23,108 nt of DNA from a virus. This document shows positions 6,046 through 14,126 of this stretch, piece after piece (position 1 is the stretch's first letter; every line of letters begins with the position of its first letter). Location: the IMG/VR virus record IMGVR_UViG_3300031746_005935, positions 1-23,108 of that record. One strand, written 5' to 3'. Below the pieces are notes generated by a model. It was not told the DNA's origin. It saw only the letters and a list, made by a program, of their open reading frames with translations, and did no database searches. Both the position numbers and the translations under genes were made by a program.

Positions 6046-7842
6046 TTATACCGGGTTAACTATAAACCATTGAACAAAAGAGTCATCTGCTACCAATGCA
6101 CCTACAACATTAAAGCTACCATTAGCTATAGTATTCACTGTTGCAAGACTATTATTAAGCGGTAGCACATTAGTAATAGGAGTAAGAAATACCCTTGAAG
6201 TTGTTTTACATGCAGTGGTATTTACTACTACGTTAGTAGTGCCATTTAATTGAACTGTTCCAACAGTTCCATTTACAGCGTTATTAGCAGTCACAACTAA
6301 ATTATCTAATGAATGAACAGCTACTGCTGTACCTGGTGCTCCAAGTATCATAGTATTAGAAGCTGTAACCTGTGCACCGCTACCAATTGCAATAGCATTA
6401 ATTAAATTTCCAACACTAGAATCAGAATTAAAACCAATAAATATACATTCATTGTTATCGTCATAAGAAGCTCCAGAATTAACGCCAACTGCTGTATTAC
6501 CTGAACCAGTAGTATTTGAATTAAGTGCGTAAGATCCAAAAGCTGTGTTTTGTACCCCAATAGATATCACACTCCCAGTATTAATACCAACTGCTGTGTT
6601 ATTAGTACCAGTAGGAAGCGGAGAAGGCACTGAATTAGTACCAAGAAAGAAATTATTTGAACTTAAATCATTATAAATAGGAACAGTGTAGGGAGTGGCT
6701 GTTGATAAAGCCACATTAATACCAACTAACCCATTTTGTAAATTTCCAAGATTTACTTGATTAGGTAAAGAAGAATTTGAACTAGATAGCCAAAAACTAG
6801 CTAAATTAGAAGCTCCTACATTACTTGGAACGTTATATAATTCAGAAGTATCAGTAAAATAAGCATATCTTTCCTGATCTTTTAAAAGATAAGTATTTAT
6901 TCCACCAAAAGTAGAAACTGTAATATTAAAACCACCGGTAGTATTATTATAAATATCATATTTATTTACCTGTACAGGAGTAAAAAAAACATTAATATTA
7001 TTAGATAAATTTCCAGAAAATATTATAATATTATTATTAGATTGAGCAGTAGTTAAAGTTATATTAATACTTGCAGACACATCTAATTCAAGTAATGAAT
7101 CAATACCAAAATTTAGTCTTCCAATTCCAATAGCATTGTAATTAGCACCACCAATAATAAAAGTAGAATCACCAGGAGCAAGACTTAAATTAGAAGCATT
7201 ATTAATAGTATAACCAAAGGGAGGTTGTAGAGTTACAAGTCCACCAACTGTACTATTATTAATAACGCCAACTATAAATCCATCTACAGGAGAAGGAAGA
7301 ATAATATTATTAGTGCCGCCGGTATAACTAAGTATTGATCCACGATCACTAGGCTGAACTGTATAAGCACTTGTTATTACTATTTCAGGAAGATTAGTAT
7401 TAATCTTAGAATTAGTAAGCGAAGAAAGTCCGTAACCTGATAAAGCATTAGCATCTGCTCCCGAAGTTCCAGCACCTAATAATAATACACCCCATATACC
7501 GGCAGCACTGCTATTATCTGTTACGGTACATTGATAAAGTTGACCGGGATCAATAGTGGCTAAAGAAATGCCATCATTGTCATAAATAGTAAATTCAAGG
7601 CTTCCAAAATTAAATATCTGAAATGTTCTACCTGTTCCTACTAAATTAGCAGGTGGAAAAATAAATTGATTAGCAATATTATTAGTACTTACATACATTT
7701 GCTGAGCAATTATAAATTGTGAATCTGAATTATTCTCAGGCCATGCAAAAATAGAATTTCCAATTAAATTAATTTCTTCATATCCATATTGACTAGGTGA
7801 TGTAGGAAATAAAGAATAGGGATTGTTAAAACTAAAGGTCAT
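6046..7842 (-). CDS. Tail fibre/spike protein with YadA-like head repeats (598 aa)
   Basis: Likely trimeric receptor-binding fibre. Residues 1-130 form a beta-rich N-terminal region probably used for virion attachment; 125-250 hold 'LSGYGLSSLTNSKINTN' and further beta repeats common in phage fibres. Residues 412-505 contain short repeats of the NTAVG / NTAFG / AIAIGSGA type, the left-handed parallel beta-roll seen in YadA-like adhesin heads and many fibres. The last 70 residues (QLNGTTNVVVN...SRVFLTPI...WFIVNP) match, from memory, a C-terminal fibre domain with the TxxSRIFLT signature. A strong AAGGAG precedes the ATG, which overlaps the upstream stop as ATGA (7839-7842). No enzymatic (hydrolase or lyase) motif was seen. 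Host receptor cannot be inferred. Confidence 0.78.
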   Translation of the reverse strand: MTFSFNNPYSLFPTSPSQYGYEEINLIGNSIFAWPENNSDSQFIIAQQMYVSTNNIANQFIFPPANLVGTGRTFQIFNFGSLEFTIYDNDGISLATIDPGQLYQCTVTDNSSAAGIWGVLLLGAGTSGADANALSGYGLSSLTNSKINTNLPEIVITSAYTVQPSDRGSILSYTGGTNNIILPSPVDGFIVGVINNSTVGGLVTLQPPFGYTINNASNLSLAPGDSTFIIGGANYNAIGIGRLNFGIDSLLELDVSASINITLTTAQSNNNIIIFSGNLSNNINVFFTPVQVNKYDIYNNTTGGFNITVSTFGGINTYLLKDQERYAYFTDTSELYNVPSNVGASNLASFWLSSSNSSLPNQVNLGNLQNGLVGINVALSTATPYTVPIYNDLSSNNFFLGTNSVPSPLPTGTNNTAVGINTGSVISIGVQNTAFGSYALNSNTTGSGNTAVGVNSGASYDDNNECIFIGFNSDSSVGNLINAIAIGSGAQVTASNTMILGAPGTAVAVHSLDNLVVTANNAVNGTVGTVQLNGTTNVVVNTTACKTTSRVFLTPITNVLPLNNSLATVNTIANGSFNVVGALVADDSFVQWFIVNPV

Positions 7843-8492
7843 TGTAAGCTCCTTGTAAAGAATCCTGAGGTTTTGCGCATTTGTTCTTCTCGTTGATATT
7901 TGCCTAAAGTATCAGCATATAATTGATCGTATTTAGTACGCTCATCAGCTTTCTCATATGGAATAGCTTCAAGTAAACATCGATAAAGTAATAAATTATA
8001 AGCGTTGTTAGTAAGAGTATTAGTTGGTGTTAGCTCACTAAGTGCTAAAGGTAATTGATAATATATTATTCTAGCAGCATAATTTTGATTAGGAGTTGGT
8101 GCTATAAGAAAATTATAAACATCTGCTTCGGCAATATACTCAGGAGTTGCTAATATTGATTGATTAGGCGCATATTTATAACAATAATCTAATGATGCTG
8201 ATTTTAGCGGTGTTAAAACATTAAATAAGGTTGGTGTAGCAGGATTAGCAGTAAAAATATAAAATGTAGATAGATTTTTATAATCAATAGGCTTTGAAAA
8301 GATCGGTTGACCAGCAGATATAATAAAATCCCTAGTAACTCGATCTTCAATAGACTTTAAATCAAGCGCAATAGCTTGTTGAGCATTAGATATAAATCTA
8401 GGTATTTCATTGGAAAGGGACAATGAAGAATTCTGCATATATTGCTGTATATCATTGACCAATCCAAAATAATCATTTTGGGCTAGTGGCAT
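7839..8492 (-). CDS. Head-tail adaptor / tail-completion-like protein (217 aa)
   Basis: The pattern matches a widespread phage adaptor family: an N-terminal helix pair (YFGLVNDIQQYMQNSSLSLSNEIPRFISNAQQAI), a central beta segment with a proline-rich strand (IDYKNLSTFYIF), LIAPTPNQNYAARIIYYQLPLALSELTPTN and a C-terminal helix (YRCLLEAIPYEKADERTKYDQLYADTL). The order 'Yy..l..Ls....tN.l.....llY.~lleA~py..~d.r' is what I remember for this family, which forms a ring below the portal or joins the tail. A strong GTAGGAGACAAC site precedes the ATG. Function is inferred from family resemblance and from its position between another adaptor and the fibre. Confidence 0.68.
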   Translation of the reverse strand: MPLAQNDYFGLVNDIQQYMQNSSLSLSNEIPRFISNAQQAIALDLKSIEDRVTRDFIISAGQPIFSKPIDYKNLSTFYIFTANPATPTLFNVLTPLKSASLDYCYKYAPNQSILATPEYIAEADVYNFLIAPTPNQNYAARIIYYQLPLALSELTPTNTLTNNAYNLLLYRCLLEAIPYEKADERTKYDQLYADTLGKYQREEQMRKTSGFFTRSLQ

Positions 8493-8512
8493 AGTTGTCT
8501 CCTACTTTCCTC

Positions 8513-9223
8513 CTATTCCTGGCAAAGTATATTAGTGTAACCTCCGTCACTATTTATACCTGCATTATTCATTACTATGAATTTTACACTTTTATTAATT
8601 ATTTGGGAATTAAAAGTTGAAAAATTAATGTTCTGCAAAATCGCAGAAGCGTTAGTATTATTAGCTCCTGGTTGTAATATTATATAAAGTGGTGTTCCGT
8701 TTAATCCACCCCGAGTAGTTCCTATATTTATTCCACCAACTATTACATAGTTTCCACTAACAACTACCGACCCACCGCTTATAACAGTTAAATTATCTTC
8801 TAAAGTTACATTATCATAGATAAGCACTTGTAATATACCCATACTTAAATCTGTAGCACCGTTTGCTTGGGATATAGTAATGTTAGGATTAATAATTACT
8901 GGTGAGCCACCAATAGTGTAAATCACTGTGTTACCGGTGTTATTAAGTGTCACAGCCTCAGTAGGTTGCACATAAAAAGGACGAGGAGTGTTAACTGGAA
9001 ATGGATCACCAGGTAATGCTAAAACTTTTCCTTGAGGATTAGGCTCTGTTGAAAAATCTTTATGAGCATAAAATCCGGTAAAAGTTAAAGTATTGCCATA
9101 CCACTCATATTGTTTTCTTAAATCATAATGCATAATCTTAAAGCCAGATATATCACATTTAGCAGTAGGATGATGATTCCTAAAAGAATAAGGTTGATAA
9201 CGACGATTTTTCTTATATTTCAT
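8513..9223 (-). CDS. Beta-rich minor virion protein with Cys/Trp N-terminal motif (236 aa)
   Basis: The basic N-terminus (MKYKKNRRYQ) is followed by HHPTAKCDISGFKIMHYDLRKQYEWYGN (17-44), a short motif I remember at the start of unannotated phage structural proteins that carry 'CD.SGf......L.k.w.G'. Residues 85-236 are low-complexity beta sheet rich in Asn, Gly, Val and Ile (for example VVVSGNYVIVGGINIG), suggesting a beta-solenoid or Ig-like virion decoration. Translation begins on an ATGA overlap with the adaptor gene (9220-9223), so it is coupled to it. No catalytic residues are seen. A tail-accessory or surface role is inferred. Confidence 0.6.
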   Translation of the reverse strand: MKYKKNRRYQPYSFRNHHPTAKCDISGFKIMHYDLRKQYEWYGNTLTFTGFYAHKDFSTEPNPQGKVLALPGDPFPVNTPRPFYVQPTEAVTLNNTGNTVIYTIGGSPVIINPNITISQANGATDLSMGILQVLIYDNVTLEDNLTVISGGSVVVSGNYVIVGGINIGTTRGGLNGTPLYIILQPGANNTNASAILQNINFSTFNSQIINKSVKFIVMNNAGINSDGGYTNILCQE

Positions 9224-10296
9224 AAATTAAACTGAAAAATATATGGTGCATGTTCAGTATCTTCTTGTTCGATATCTTCCATAGATTTTGCAGCTGATTG
9301 CATTAAATTAGCCATTTTATCAGGTGATACTTCGATACCCATTATTTTATCTTTCTCAGCAAGTTTAAGAGCTAAATTTGCACATAAAGCTTCATAAAAT
9401 CTATTAGGAATATTAATGATATCCGTCAGATTATTAATTTGTGGATTTAGAATTTTTAAATTAAGAATAAGATAAGGATAATTAAGTTTACCATCAGGAA
9501 CAGGCCATAAAGTAATTGAAGGATTAATATCTCTATTAAATAAATAACTTGAAACACTTCCTAATTGATCTTTAGTTGCTATTCCTAAATATTGACTGCG
9601 ACTAAGTAAACTAATTTGTCTTGAGATATTATGCGTACAAAAATAAATCTCTTGAATATTTAATATATCACCGCCAGTCTCTCTAATTCTCCAAGCAACA
9701 GCCAATTGAGCAACTTTGTTTACAAACCATACTTGTTGCCCTTGCGTATAAGTTTGAGATCCTGGCGTAATTACTGTAGTCCAAATGTCATTAATATAAT
9801 TATAAGTATTTATCGCATATTCAATAATAAGATTATATTGAGTAGTAACATTTGCCTGAATACCTATATAATCTATAGCAAAACCCTCATTATTATTATC
9901 ATATTGAAACTCAATCCACCCATTTGGCGAGTTTTGAATACAAGCAGTATTAGGGTTGCCGTCAAATGCATTCTCAGCAACACCAGAATCAGAAGACGCC
10001 GCTCCTCCAAGTTGTCTTGTGATATTTGCAACAGATACTTCACGCTCAGGAATATCAGCAGTGCCTATCGGTAATTGATAGTTTTTTTGGCTACCTATCA
10101 AATTAGTCATAAATGGTTGAATACTATAAAGATTATTGTATCGTGCCCAATCAGTAAGTAAGATATTTAAAGAATTTATTGCGCTACTAAGAGGATTTCC
10201 AACTAATTCAGGTAGAGTTAAACCAATGCGTTCAAAAGACTCTATAACAATTTGATTTACTGTTATATTTATAAAAGGATTAAGGGTAATTGTCAT
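9220..10296 (-). CDS. P22 gp4-like tail adaptor with an inserted discoidin-like domain (358 aa)
   Basis: Residues 10-62 (VNQIVIESFERIGLTLPELVGNPLSSAINSLNILLTDW) have the helical pattern of the P22 gp4 head-to-tail adaptor. Residues 222-312 hold the other half: ISLLSRSQYLGIATKDQLGSVSSYLFNRD, ITLWPVPDG, IINIPNRFYEALCANLALKLAEK. Between them, about 84-221, is an extra beta domain with SSDSGVAENAFDGNPNTAC, NGWIEFQYDNN, IDYIGIQAN and AWRIRETGGDILNIQEIYF, the order of motifs in F5/8 type C (discoidin/galactose-binding-like) domains. P22 gp4 is 166 residues, so the insert explains much of the added length. AAAGGAGGG precedes the ATG. The protein should form a ring under the portal; the insert may sit outward and bind a surface or a partner. 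Confidence 0.72.
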   Translation of the reverse strand: MTITLNPFINITVNQIVIESFERIGLTLPELVGNPLSSAINSLNILLTDWARYNNLYSIQPFMTNLIGSQKNYQLPIGTADIPEREVSVANITRQLGGAASSDSGVAENAFDGNPNTACIQNSPNGWIEFQYDNNNEGFAIDYIGIQANVTTQYNLIIEYAINTYNYINDIWTTVITPGSQTYTQGQQVWFVNKVAQLAVAWRIRETGGDILNIQEIYFCTHNISRQISLLSRSQYLGIATKDQLGSVSSYLFNRDINPSITLWPVPDGKLNYPYLILNLKILNPQINNLTDIINIPNRFYEALCANLALKLAEKDKIMGIEVSPDKMANLMQSAAKSMEDIEQEDTEHAPYIFQFNL

Positions 10297-10307
10297 TTAA
10301 CCCTCCT

Positions 10308-10997
10308 TTATAATGTTCCTTGTTGAGCCATAAATGCTTGAAATGTAGGAGCTACCCCTGAATTAATCACAAATCTAATTGCATAAACAGGTGCTGCAAA
10401 ATTTAAATATTGTGAAGTCGAGAGATTAGCTACTACTGTACCTGTGCCGCTATTCCCTCCAGGTGCTATTATGGGAACATTAAGCCAATTATCTGTAGGA
10501 TCAAATGTTGGTAGGGAAATGTAATTCTCAAAAGGAAACAATGTATATTGCAAATCATAATTTATCGTTCCTCCTACTTCAATTTGTACTGCCCATTGAG
10601 ATTTTTGAACATTCATTGACATTTTAAAAGGTACAGATTGAGCTAAGATACCAAAACCTACGCTCATCGCAGTAATATTTCCGTTAGTAGTTAGAGAAAT
10701 TAATGTACTATAATATTGAACTGAAGACTTTGTATTATTATTAGATCCAGTTAGAACTTCAGTAACGATATTTCCAAATACATCTTTACCAACAATAGTA
10801 ACATTAGTTGCTGAGTTATTTCCAACTGAGGTAAAAGTAATTTGTCGATTCCACTGTGGAGTTGATACTACAATATTTGCATTTGCATTAAGAGCAGCAT
10901 AATTAAGTACTAATGCTCCAGCGCCTGTTCTACTTTGAACAGCAGCATAAAAGCTAGTATTAGCAGCTAAATAGCTATTAAGTACTTGAATCTTCAT
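10308..10997 (-). CDS. Putative structural protein, paralogue of the next gene upstream (229 aa)
   Basis: Beta-rich and Thr/Asn/Val-rich. Residues 46-124 (QITFTSVGNNSATNVTIVGKD, GNIVTEVL, then MSVGFGILAQSVPF) align by eye with 101-177 of the 268-residue protein encoded just upstream (VSITLAAGSTTTTFTIWGFDE, FMTEQIL, ISVGTTAIIGLPYVL). This suggests an ancestral duplication. The C-terminal part (FAAPVYAIRFVINSGVAPTFQAFMAQQG) is typical of phage beta-sandwich proteins. CGGAG lies upstream of the ATG. It is probably a minor head or connector protein, as it lies between the major capsid gene and the gp4-like adaptor, but the function is not known. Confidence 0.6.
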   Translation of the reverse strand: MKIQVLNSYLAANTSFYAAVQSRTGAGALVLNYAALNANANIVVSTPQWNRQITFTSVGNNSATNVTIVGKDVFGNIVTEVLTGSNNNTKSSVQYYSTLISLTTNGNITAMSVGFGILAQSVPFKMSMNVQKSQWAVQIEVGGTINYDLQYTLFPFENYISLPTFDPTDNWLNVPIIAPGGNSGTGTVVANLSTSQYLNFAAPVYAIRFVINSGVAPTFQAFMAQQGTL

Positions 10998-11012
10998 CAG
11001 TAAATCTCCGTT

Positions 11013-11819
11013 TTAATTATAAGGAACTGCGTACTGAGCCACTCCATAAACAGTTCTATAATTTTGTTGATTTACATCATTAGTGCTTGCAGCCATAATC
11101 CAGGCCACAACAAGCCTATTTATTCCATTAAGAGTAAAAGTTGATAAATTTACAGTACCTCTAATATCACCGCTATTTGCTAAAATAGACAAACTTGCTA
11201 CGGTATAAAAAGTTGCAAGAGTTGTACCAAATATATTGTTTGATCCAAAATTACCTGAACCAAGAATTCTATTAACATTCTCTAATACATAAGGAAGACC
11301 GATAATAGCAGTTGTACCTACTGAAATTGCGCCAACAGTAGCACCCCCTGCCCAAACTCTAGTAACTCCAGCGAAGGCTTTCTTGCCTGGAACTGTAGTA
11401 TTAGCAGCTACATTAAGGATTTGTTCAGTCATAAATACATCATCTTCATCAAATCCCCATATAGTAAAAGTAGTAGTAGTGGAACCAGCAGCTAAAGTAA
11501 TAGATACTGCACGTGGAGTATCAAAAAAATAAACTGTATCAGTTGTATTAGTATATTTGTTATAAATACCAGGTACTGCTGTCGCACCAACACTAGCTGT
11601 AAGAGGTATATAAGAAGCACTAGTAGTTGCAGCTACTGCATTAGCTAATGTAGTAACGCTTGCAGCCAATGGCGCAACCGAAATAGAACCAAGTTGAGGT
11701 TGTGGAACACCTACTTGACTTCCATTTAAAGCTTTAGCTTTTACTGTACCAATGCTAATTAAATTACCAACATTATTAGGTTGATAAAATTGATTCTGCG
11801 TAGTTAATGAAAAAACCAT
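11013..11819 (-). CDS. Putative structural protein, paralogue of the next gene downstream (268 aa)
   Basis: A low-complexity, Ala/Thr/Val-rich protein with a short variable N-terminus and a central beta segment at 101-177 shared with the downstream 229-residue protein. The C-terminal part, FYTVASLSILANSGDIRGTVNLSTFTLNGINRLVVAWIMAA (about 204-244), alternates in a strand-like way. It starts 16 bases downstream of the capsid gene's stop, with AAAGAGG as ribosome site, so it probably follows the capsid transcript. I do not recognise a named family. A decoration or head-completion role is plausible because the protein is beta-rich and lies beside the capsid gene. Confidence 0.6.
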   Translation of the reverse strand: MVFSLTTQNQFYQPNNVGNLISIGTVKAKALNGSQVGVPQPQLGSISVAPLAASVTTLANAVAATTSASYIPLTASVGATAVPGIYNKYTNTTDTVYFFDTPRAVSITLAAGSTTTTFTIWGFDEDDVFMTEQILNVAANTTVPGKKAFAGVTRVWAGGATVGAISVGTTAIIGLPYVLENVNRILGSGNFGSNNIFGTTLATFYTVASLSILANSGDIRGTVNLSTFTLNGINRLVVAWIMAASTNDVNQQNYRTVYGVAQYAVPYN

Positions 11820-11834
11820 TATAACCTCTTTAAA

Positions 11835-12737
11835 TTAAAAACCTTGGCAACAAATAGTTGATCTAGCATTACTTGGGCCACTTGAATAGCGGTCAAAGCC
11901 ACCCATACCAACAGTTCTATTCTTTTCATCCATCCATGAAGATACTTCAGCCATGTTTTTCTCATAGAAAAGCAATCCATTAGGACATGTTGTAAATAAG
12001 AAAAATGAGTTAGCATTAGTTAAGTAAGGATTAACCACATAACCACCTTTTATAAATCCCTGATGATATATAACACCGATATCACGATTAGCAGTACCAG
12101 GACGTTCAGCACTAAATAACACTCGAGCCACGTCATATTGAAGAGTTGGTGAACAAAGTAATTTATCACCTTCATAATTCAATACTTTACCAGCGGCATC
12201 AGGTAATGTCTGAGCAATTGTTATCATATCTGTAAGAGCTGTCTCGCTAAAAGTAGCAGGAGAAAGAACGTTAGAATATACACCAACTGCTGTTGGATGT
12301 TGATTTGATGCAAATGATTGCCCATCTCCAATCGGATTAGTATTATTAAACGCAAAATTAAATACGTTAGTAGCATTTACGTCACGAGTTAATACTAAAG
12401 AAGTTTTAATTTGCTCTCCGGCATTTGGAAATTCATCGGTATATAAATTATCGTCGATTGATTCGAAAGTAAACTCTATAGCTGACGAAAAGCTTGTATG
12501 ATCGTACTGCGTTTTATTGATAATGAAGTTAGTTTGTAGTTCATATGCTTCACCTTCGTTCATTGCTTTCGCATATCCCATTGGTGCATATTCAACAACT
12601 ATATCAAATGCTTTTTTAGTTGGAACTAATTTAAAATATTTTTTATATAAACTTTCATAATACTTAGCATCACATAATACTAAGCTTAATCCAGGCCACA
12701 TAAAATTTATAATTTGTGATCTTGTTACTTGTGCCAT
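11835..12737 (-). CDS. Major capsid protein, Mu gpT-like HK97 fold (300 aa)
   Basis: A 300-residue protein, the length of Mu gpT-type capsid subunits (Mu gpT is 305). It starts MAQVTRSQIINFMWPG and carries typical shell segments: YEYAPMGYAKAMNEGEAY-like strands at 46-70, IEFTFESIDDNLY at 87-99, the GDGQSFASNQHPT loop at 137-149 followed by SNVLSPATFSETALTDM, and a beta hinge near PGTANRDIGVIYHQG (213-227). Mu-like head subunits share the '.s..Hp...g...Nll....ls..aL..a' pattern. There is no N-terminal delta domain, so scaffolding must come from a separate protein. AGAGGAGAT 8 bases before the ATG is one of the best ribosome sites here, as expected for a highly made protein. It is co-transcribed with the decoration-like gene. 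Confidence 0.82.
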   Translation of the reverse strand: MAQVTRSQIINFMWPGLSLVLCDAKYYESLYKKYFKLVPTKKAFDIVVEYAPMGYAKAMNEGEAYELQTNFIINKTQYDHTSFSSAIEFTFESIDDNLYTDEFPNAGEQIKTSLVLTRDVNATNVFNFAFNNTNPIGDGQSFASNQHPTAVGVYSNVLSPATFSETALTDMITIAQTLPDAAGKVLNYEGDKLLCSPTLQYDVARVLFSAERPGTANRDIGVIYHQGFIKGGYVVNPYLTNANSFFLFTTCPNGLLFYEKNMAEVSSWMDEKNRTVGMGGFDRYSSGPSNARSTICCQGF

Positions 12738-12787
12738 TTAAATATCTCCTCTTAAATGTTTTATTAATTAATTATGGTAAAAGGTAA

Positions 12788-13390
12788 TTATAAAATGTAA
12801 CTATAAGGTATAAACAGAGCATTATTTAATGGTGTACTCCATGCGTTACTAGGTGATACATTTACTAATTTCATATTAACACCGCCAGCTCCTATTTTTG
12901 TTGTTGAATAACCTGTTGAAGTATTGCCATCGACAGTTCTAAAACCAACTGAAGTACTAAAATTATTAAGAGTTGCTATTTGAGTTTGGGCAAAACCGGT
13001 AGGTAATTGTATTGCATCAGCTTGCATATCATAAAGTGTGTGTCGATCTACTTCTACTGCTACATATGTTTGAACACCTGTAGGTTTTACTGTATTAGCT
13101 GCCCAATATTGTTGGATCGTTGATGGAACAACTCCTTGATTTGCACTTGGTGCAACTATTCCTGTACCACCGGTTGTAAAATCTTTAAATGCTCTTGCTG
13201 AACCTAGAAATGGTGGATTGCCTGAAGTAGCAACAGTTATAAGACCGGCAGTAATTGCAACAGGAGTTCCTACAAAAATATTTGCAGCAGTTCCACTTGC
13301 TATAGCATACCATAAGAAAGTTGATGAATAAGGATGAGAAGCCATAGATTTTACTGGATTCATTCCTAGATTTTGATTATAAATTCCCAT
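12788..13390 (-). CDS. Putative capsid decoration / head-stabilising protein (200 aa)
   Basis: A 200-residue beta-rich protein directly upstream of the capsid gene, first in the capsid transcript. It shows GTAANIFVGTPVAIT near 33-47, AEVDRHTLYDMQADAIQLPTG-like segment at about 115-136, then VGFRTVDGNTSTGYSTTKIG (about 147-166). Podophage head proteins with 'aanifvGdpV......v.vd.....~~QaD...t..~.g......~Gn...G.S' are, from memory, head fibre or decoration proteins. The ATG at 13388-13390 is preceded by AAAGGAGATAACTAAC and by a strong promoter, implying high expression, consistent with a stoichiometric coat-surface protein. The name is an inference. Confidence 0.62.
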   Translation of the reverse strand: MGIYNQNLGMNPVKSMASHPYSSTFLWYAIASGTAANIFVGTPVAITAGLITVATSGNPPFLGSARAFKDFTTGGTGIVAPSANQGVVPSTIQQYWAANTVKPTGVQTYVAVEVDRHTLYDMQADAIQLPTGFAQTQIATLNNFSTSVGFRTVDGNTSTGYSTTKIGAGGVNMKLVNVSPSNAWSTPLNNALFIPYSYIL

Positions 13391-13437
13391 GTTAGTTATC
13401 TCCTTTAATTAATATAAGTTTTCCGACCTATATTAAT

Positions 13438-13466
13438 ATTGTAGGTAACTAACAAAGAGATGTCAA
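13438..13466 (-). promoter_or_regulatory. Strong sigma70-type promoter of the capsid cassette
   Basis: On the minus strand TTGACA (13461-13466) is followed by exactly 17 bases and TACAAT (13438-13443), one mismatch from TATAAT. Transcription should start near 13431, about 40 bases before the ATG of the decoration-like gene, with an AAGGAGAT ribosome site between them. It is in the only gap above 200 bp, just after a terminator, so this is where an independent promoter is expected. It would be read by the host's main RNA polymerase. Confidence 0.75.
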
Positions 13467-13549
13467 AAATTTGTAATAATGATTGATTTCTTGAGAAATA
13501 AAGAAAAAATAAAGAATAAAATGTTTTGATTTAAACTATAATTTGTTTA

Positions 13550-13595
13550 TAAAGAAAAATAGGAAATTTTAATGGATGCGCCGTTAAAATTTCCT
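13550..13595 (-). terminator. Rho-independent terminator after the scaffold-gene block
   Basis: A perfect 12-bp inverted repeat, AGGAAATTTTAA at 13584-13595 and its partner at 13561-13572 (read on the minus strand), closes an 11-base loop that is GC-rich. It is followed on the minus strand by ATTTTTCTTT. It starts 4 bases after the TAA of the 175-residue protein. The stem is AT-rich, so it may be only partly efficient, but shape and place fit an intrinsic terminator. Confidence 0.72.
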
Positions 13596-13598
13596 AAA

Positions 13599-14126
13599 TT
13601 AAAAATCATCATCTCTAACCGGACGTCTTTCGTGACGATATTCTTTTACTTTACCCTCAGCTCTTTCAAATAATCCTGGGCGTGTTGGAGAATAATTAGG
13701 CTTACGGCCTGCAGTAGCTGCACCTTGAAGTGCTAATTCATAATGAGCTTTCTCATGATATTCCCAAATATATTTATCTATCTCCATCAATATCTGTCCA
13801 TGTCTTATTACCACATCTTCATTATTATTTTTATTCTTTTCAGTAATAATATTAAAATATGGATGCATACTTTTTTTAACAGGTATCCAACCTTTCTCCA
13901 TAAGTTCCATTTGATAATCACGTTTACTAGCAGGATTAAGATCTGCAAATAACCATTTTTTATCAGATGGAATTATTTCTTTTGGAATATGTAATTTACC
14001 AAGACGACTATTCATCATAGTCGTTCTATACTCATCATAAGATAATTTAGTTTTGCGTTTATCCTCAGAACGAGTTTTACTAGCTTTAAAACTTACTTCA
14101 TCTTCTTTATTTTCCTGATTAATCAT
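13599..14126 (-). CDS. Conserved-type phage hypothetical protein near scaffold (175 aa)
   Basis: A basic, soluble-looking protein. Its central part, SRLGKLHIPKEIIPSDKKWLFADLNPASKRDYQMELMEKGWIPV (about 40-83), resembles short unnamed phage proteins found beside scaffold and capsid genes with the pattern 'R..vP...l..d.~~rWvnD...ri.~~.~~GW.pV' (from memory). The C-terminus (GLFERAEGKVKEYRHERRPVRDDDF) is highly charged. The start codon overlaps the scaffold-like gene's stop as ATGA (14123-14126), with AGAGGAGAC upstream, so translation is coupled. It is the last gene before the terminator at 13550-13595. A head-assembly accessory role is guessed from context. Confidence 0.58.
   Translation of the reverse strand: MINQENKEDEVSFKASKTRSEDKRKTKLSYDEYRTTMMNSRLGKLHIPKEIIPSDKKWLFADLNPASKRDYQMELMEKGWIPVKKSMHPYFNIITEKNKNNNEDVVIRHGQILMEIDKYIWEYHEKAHYELALQGAATAGRKPNYSPTRPGLFERAEGKVKEYRHERRPVRDDDF

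Noticed and set aside
9706-10074. Open frame of 122 codons on the plus strand
   Set aside because: Lies antisense inside the adaptor gene whose minus-strand protein has clear family motifs; the plus peptide has none.
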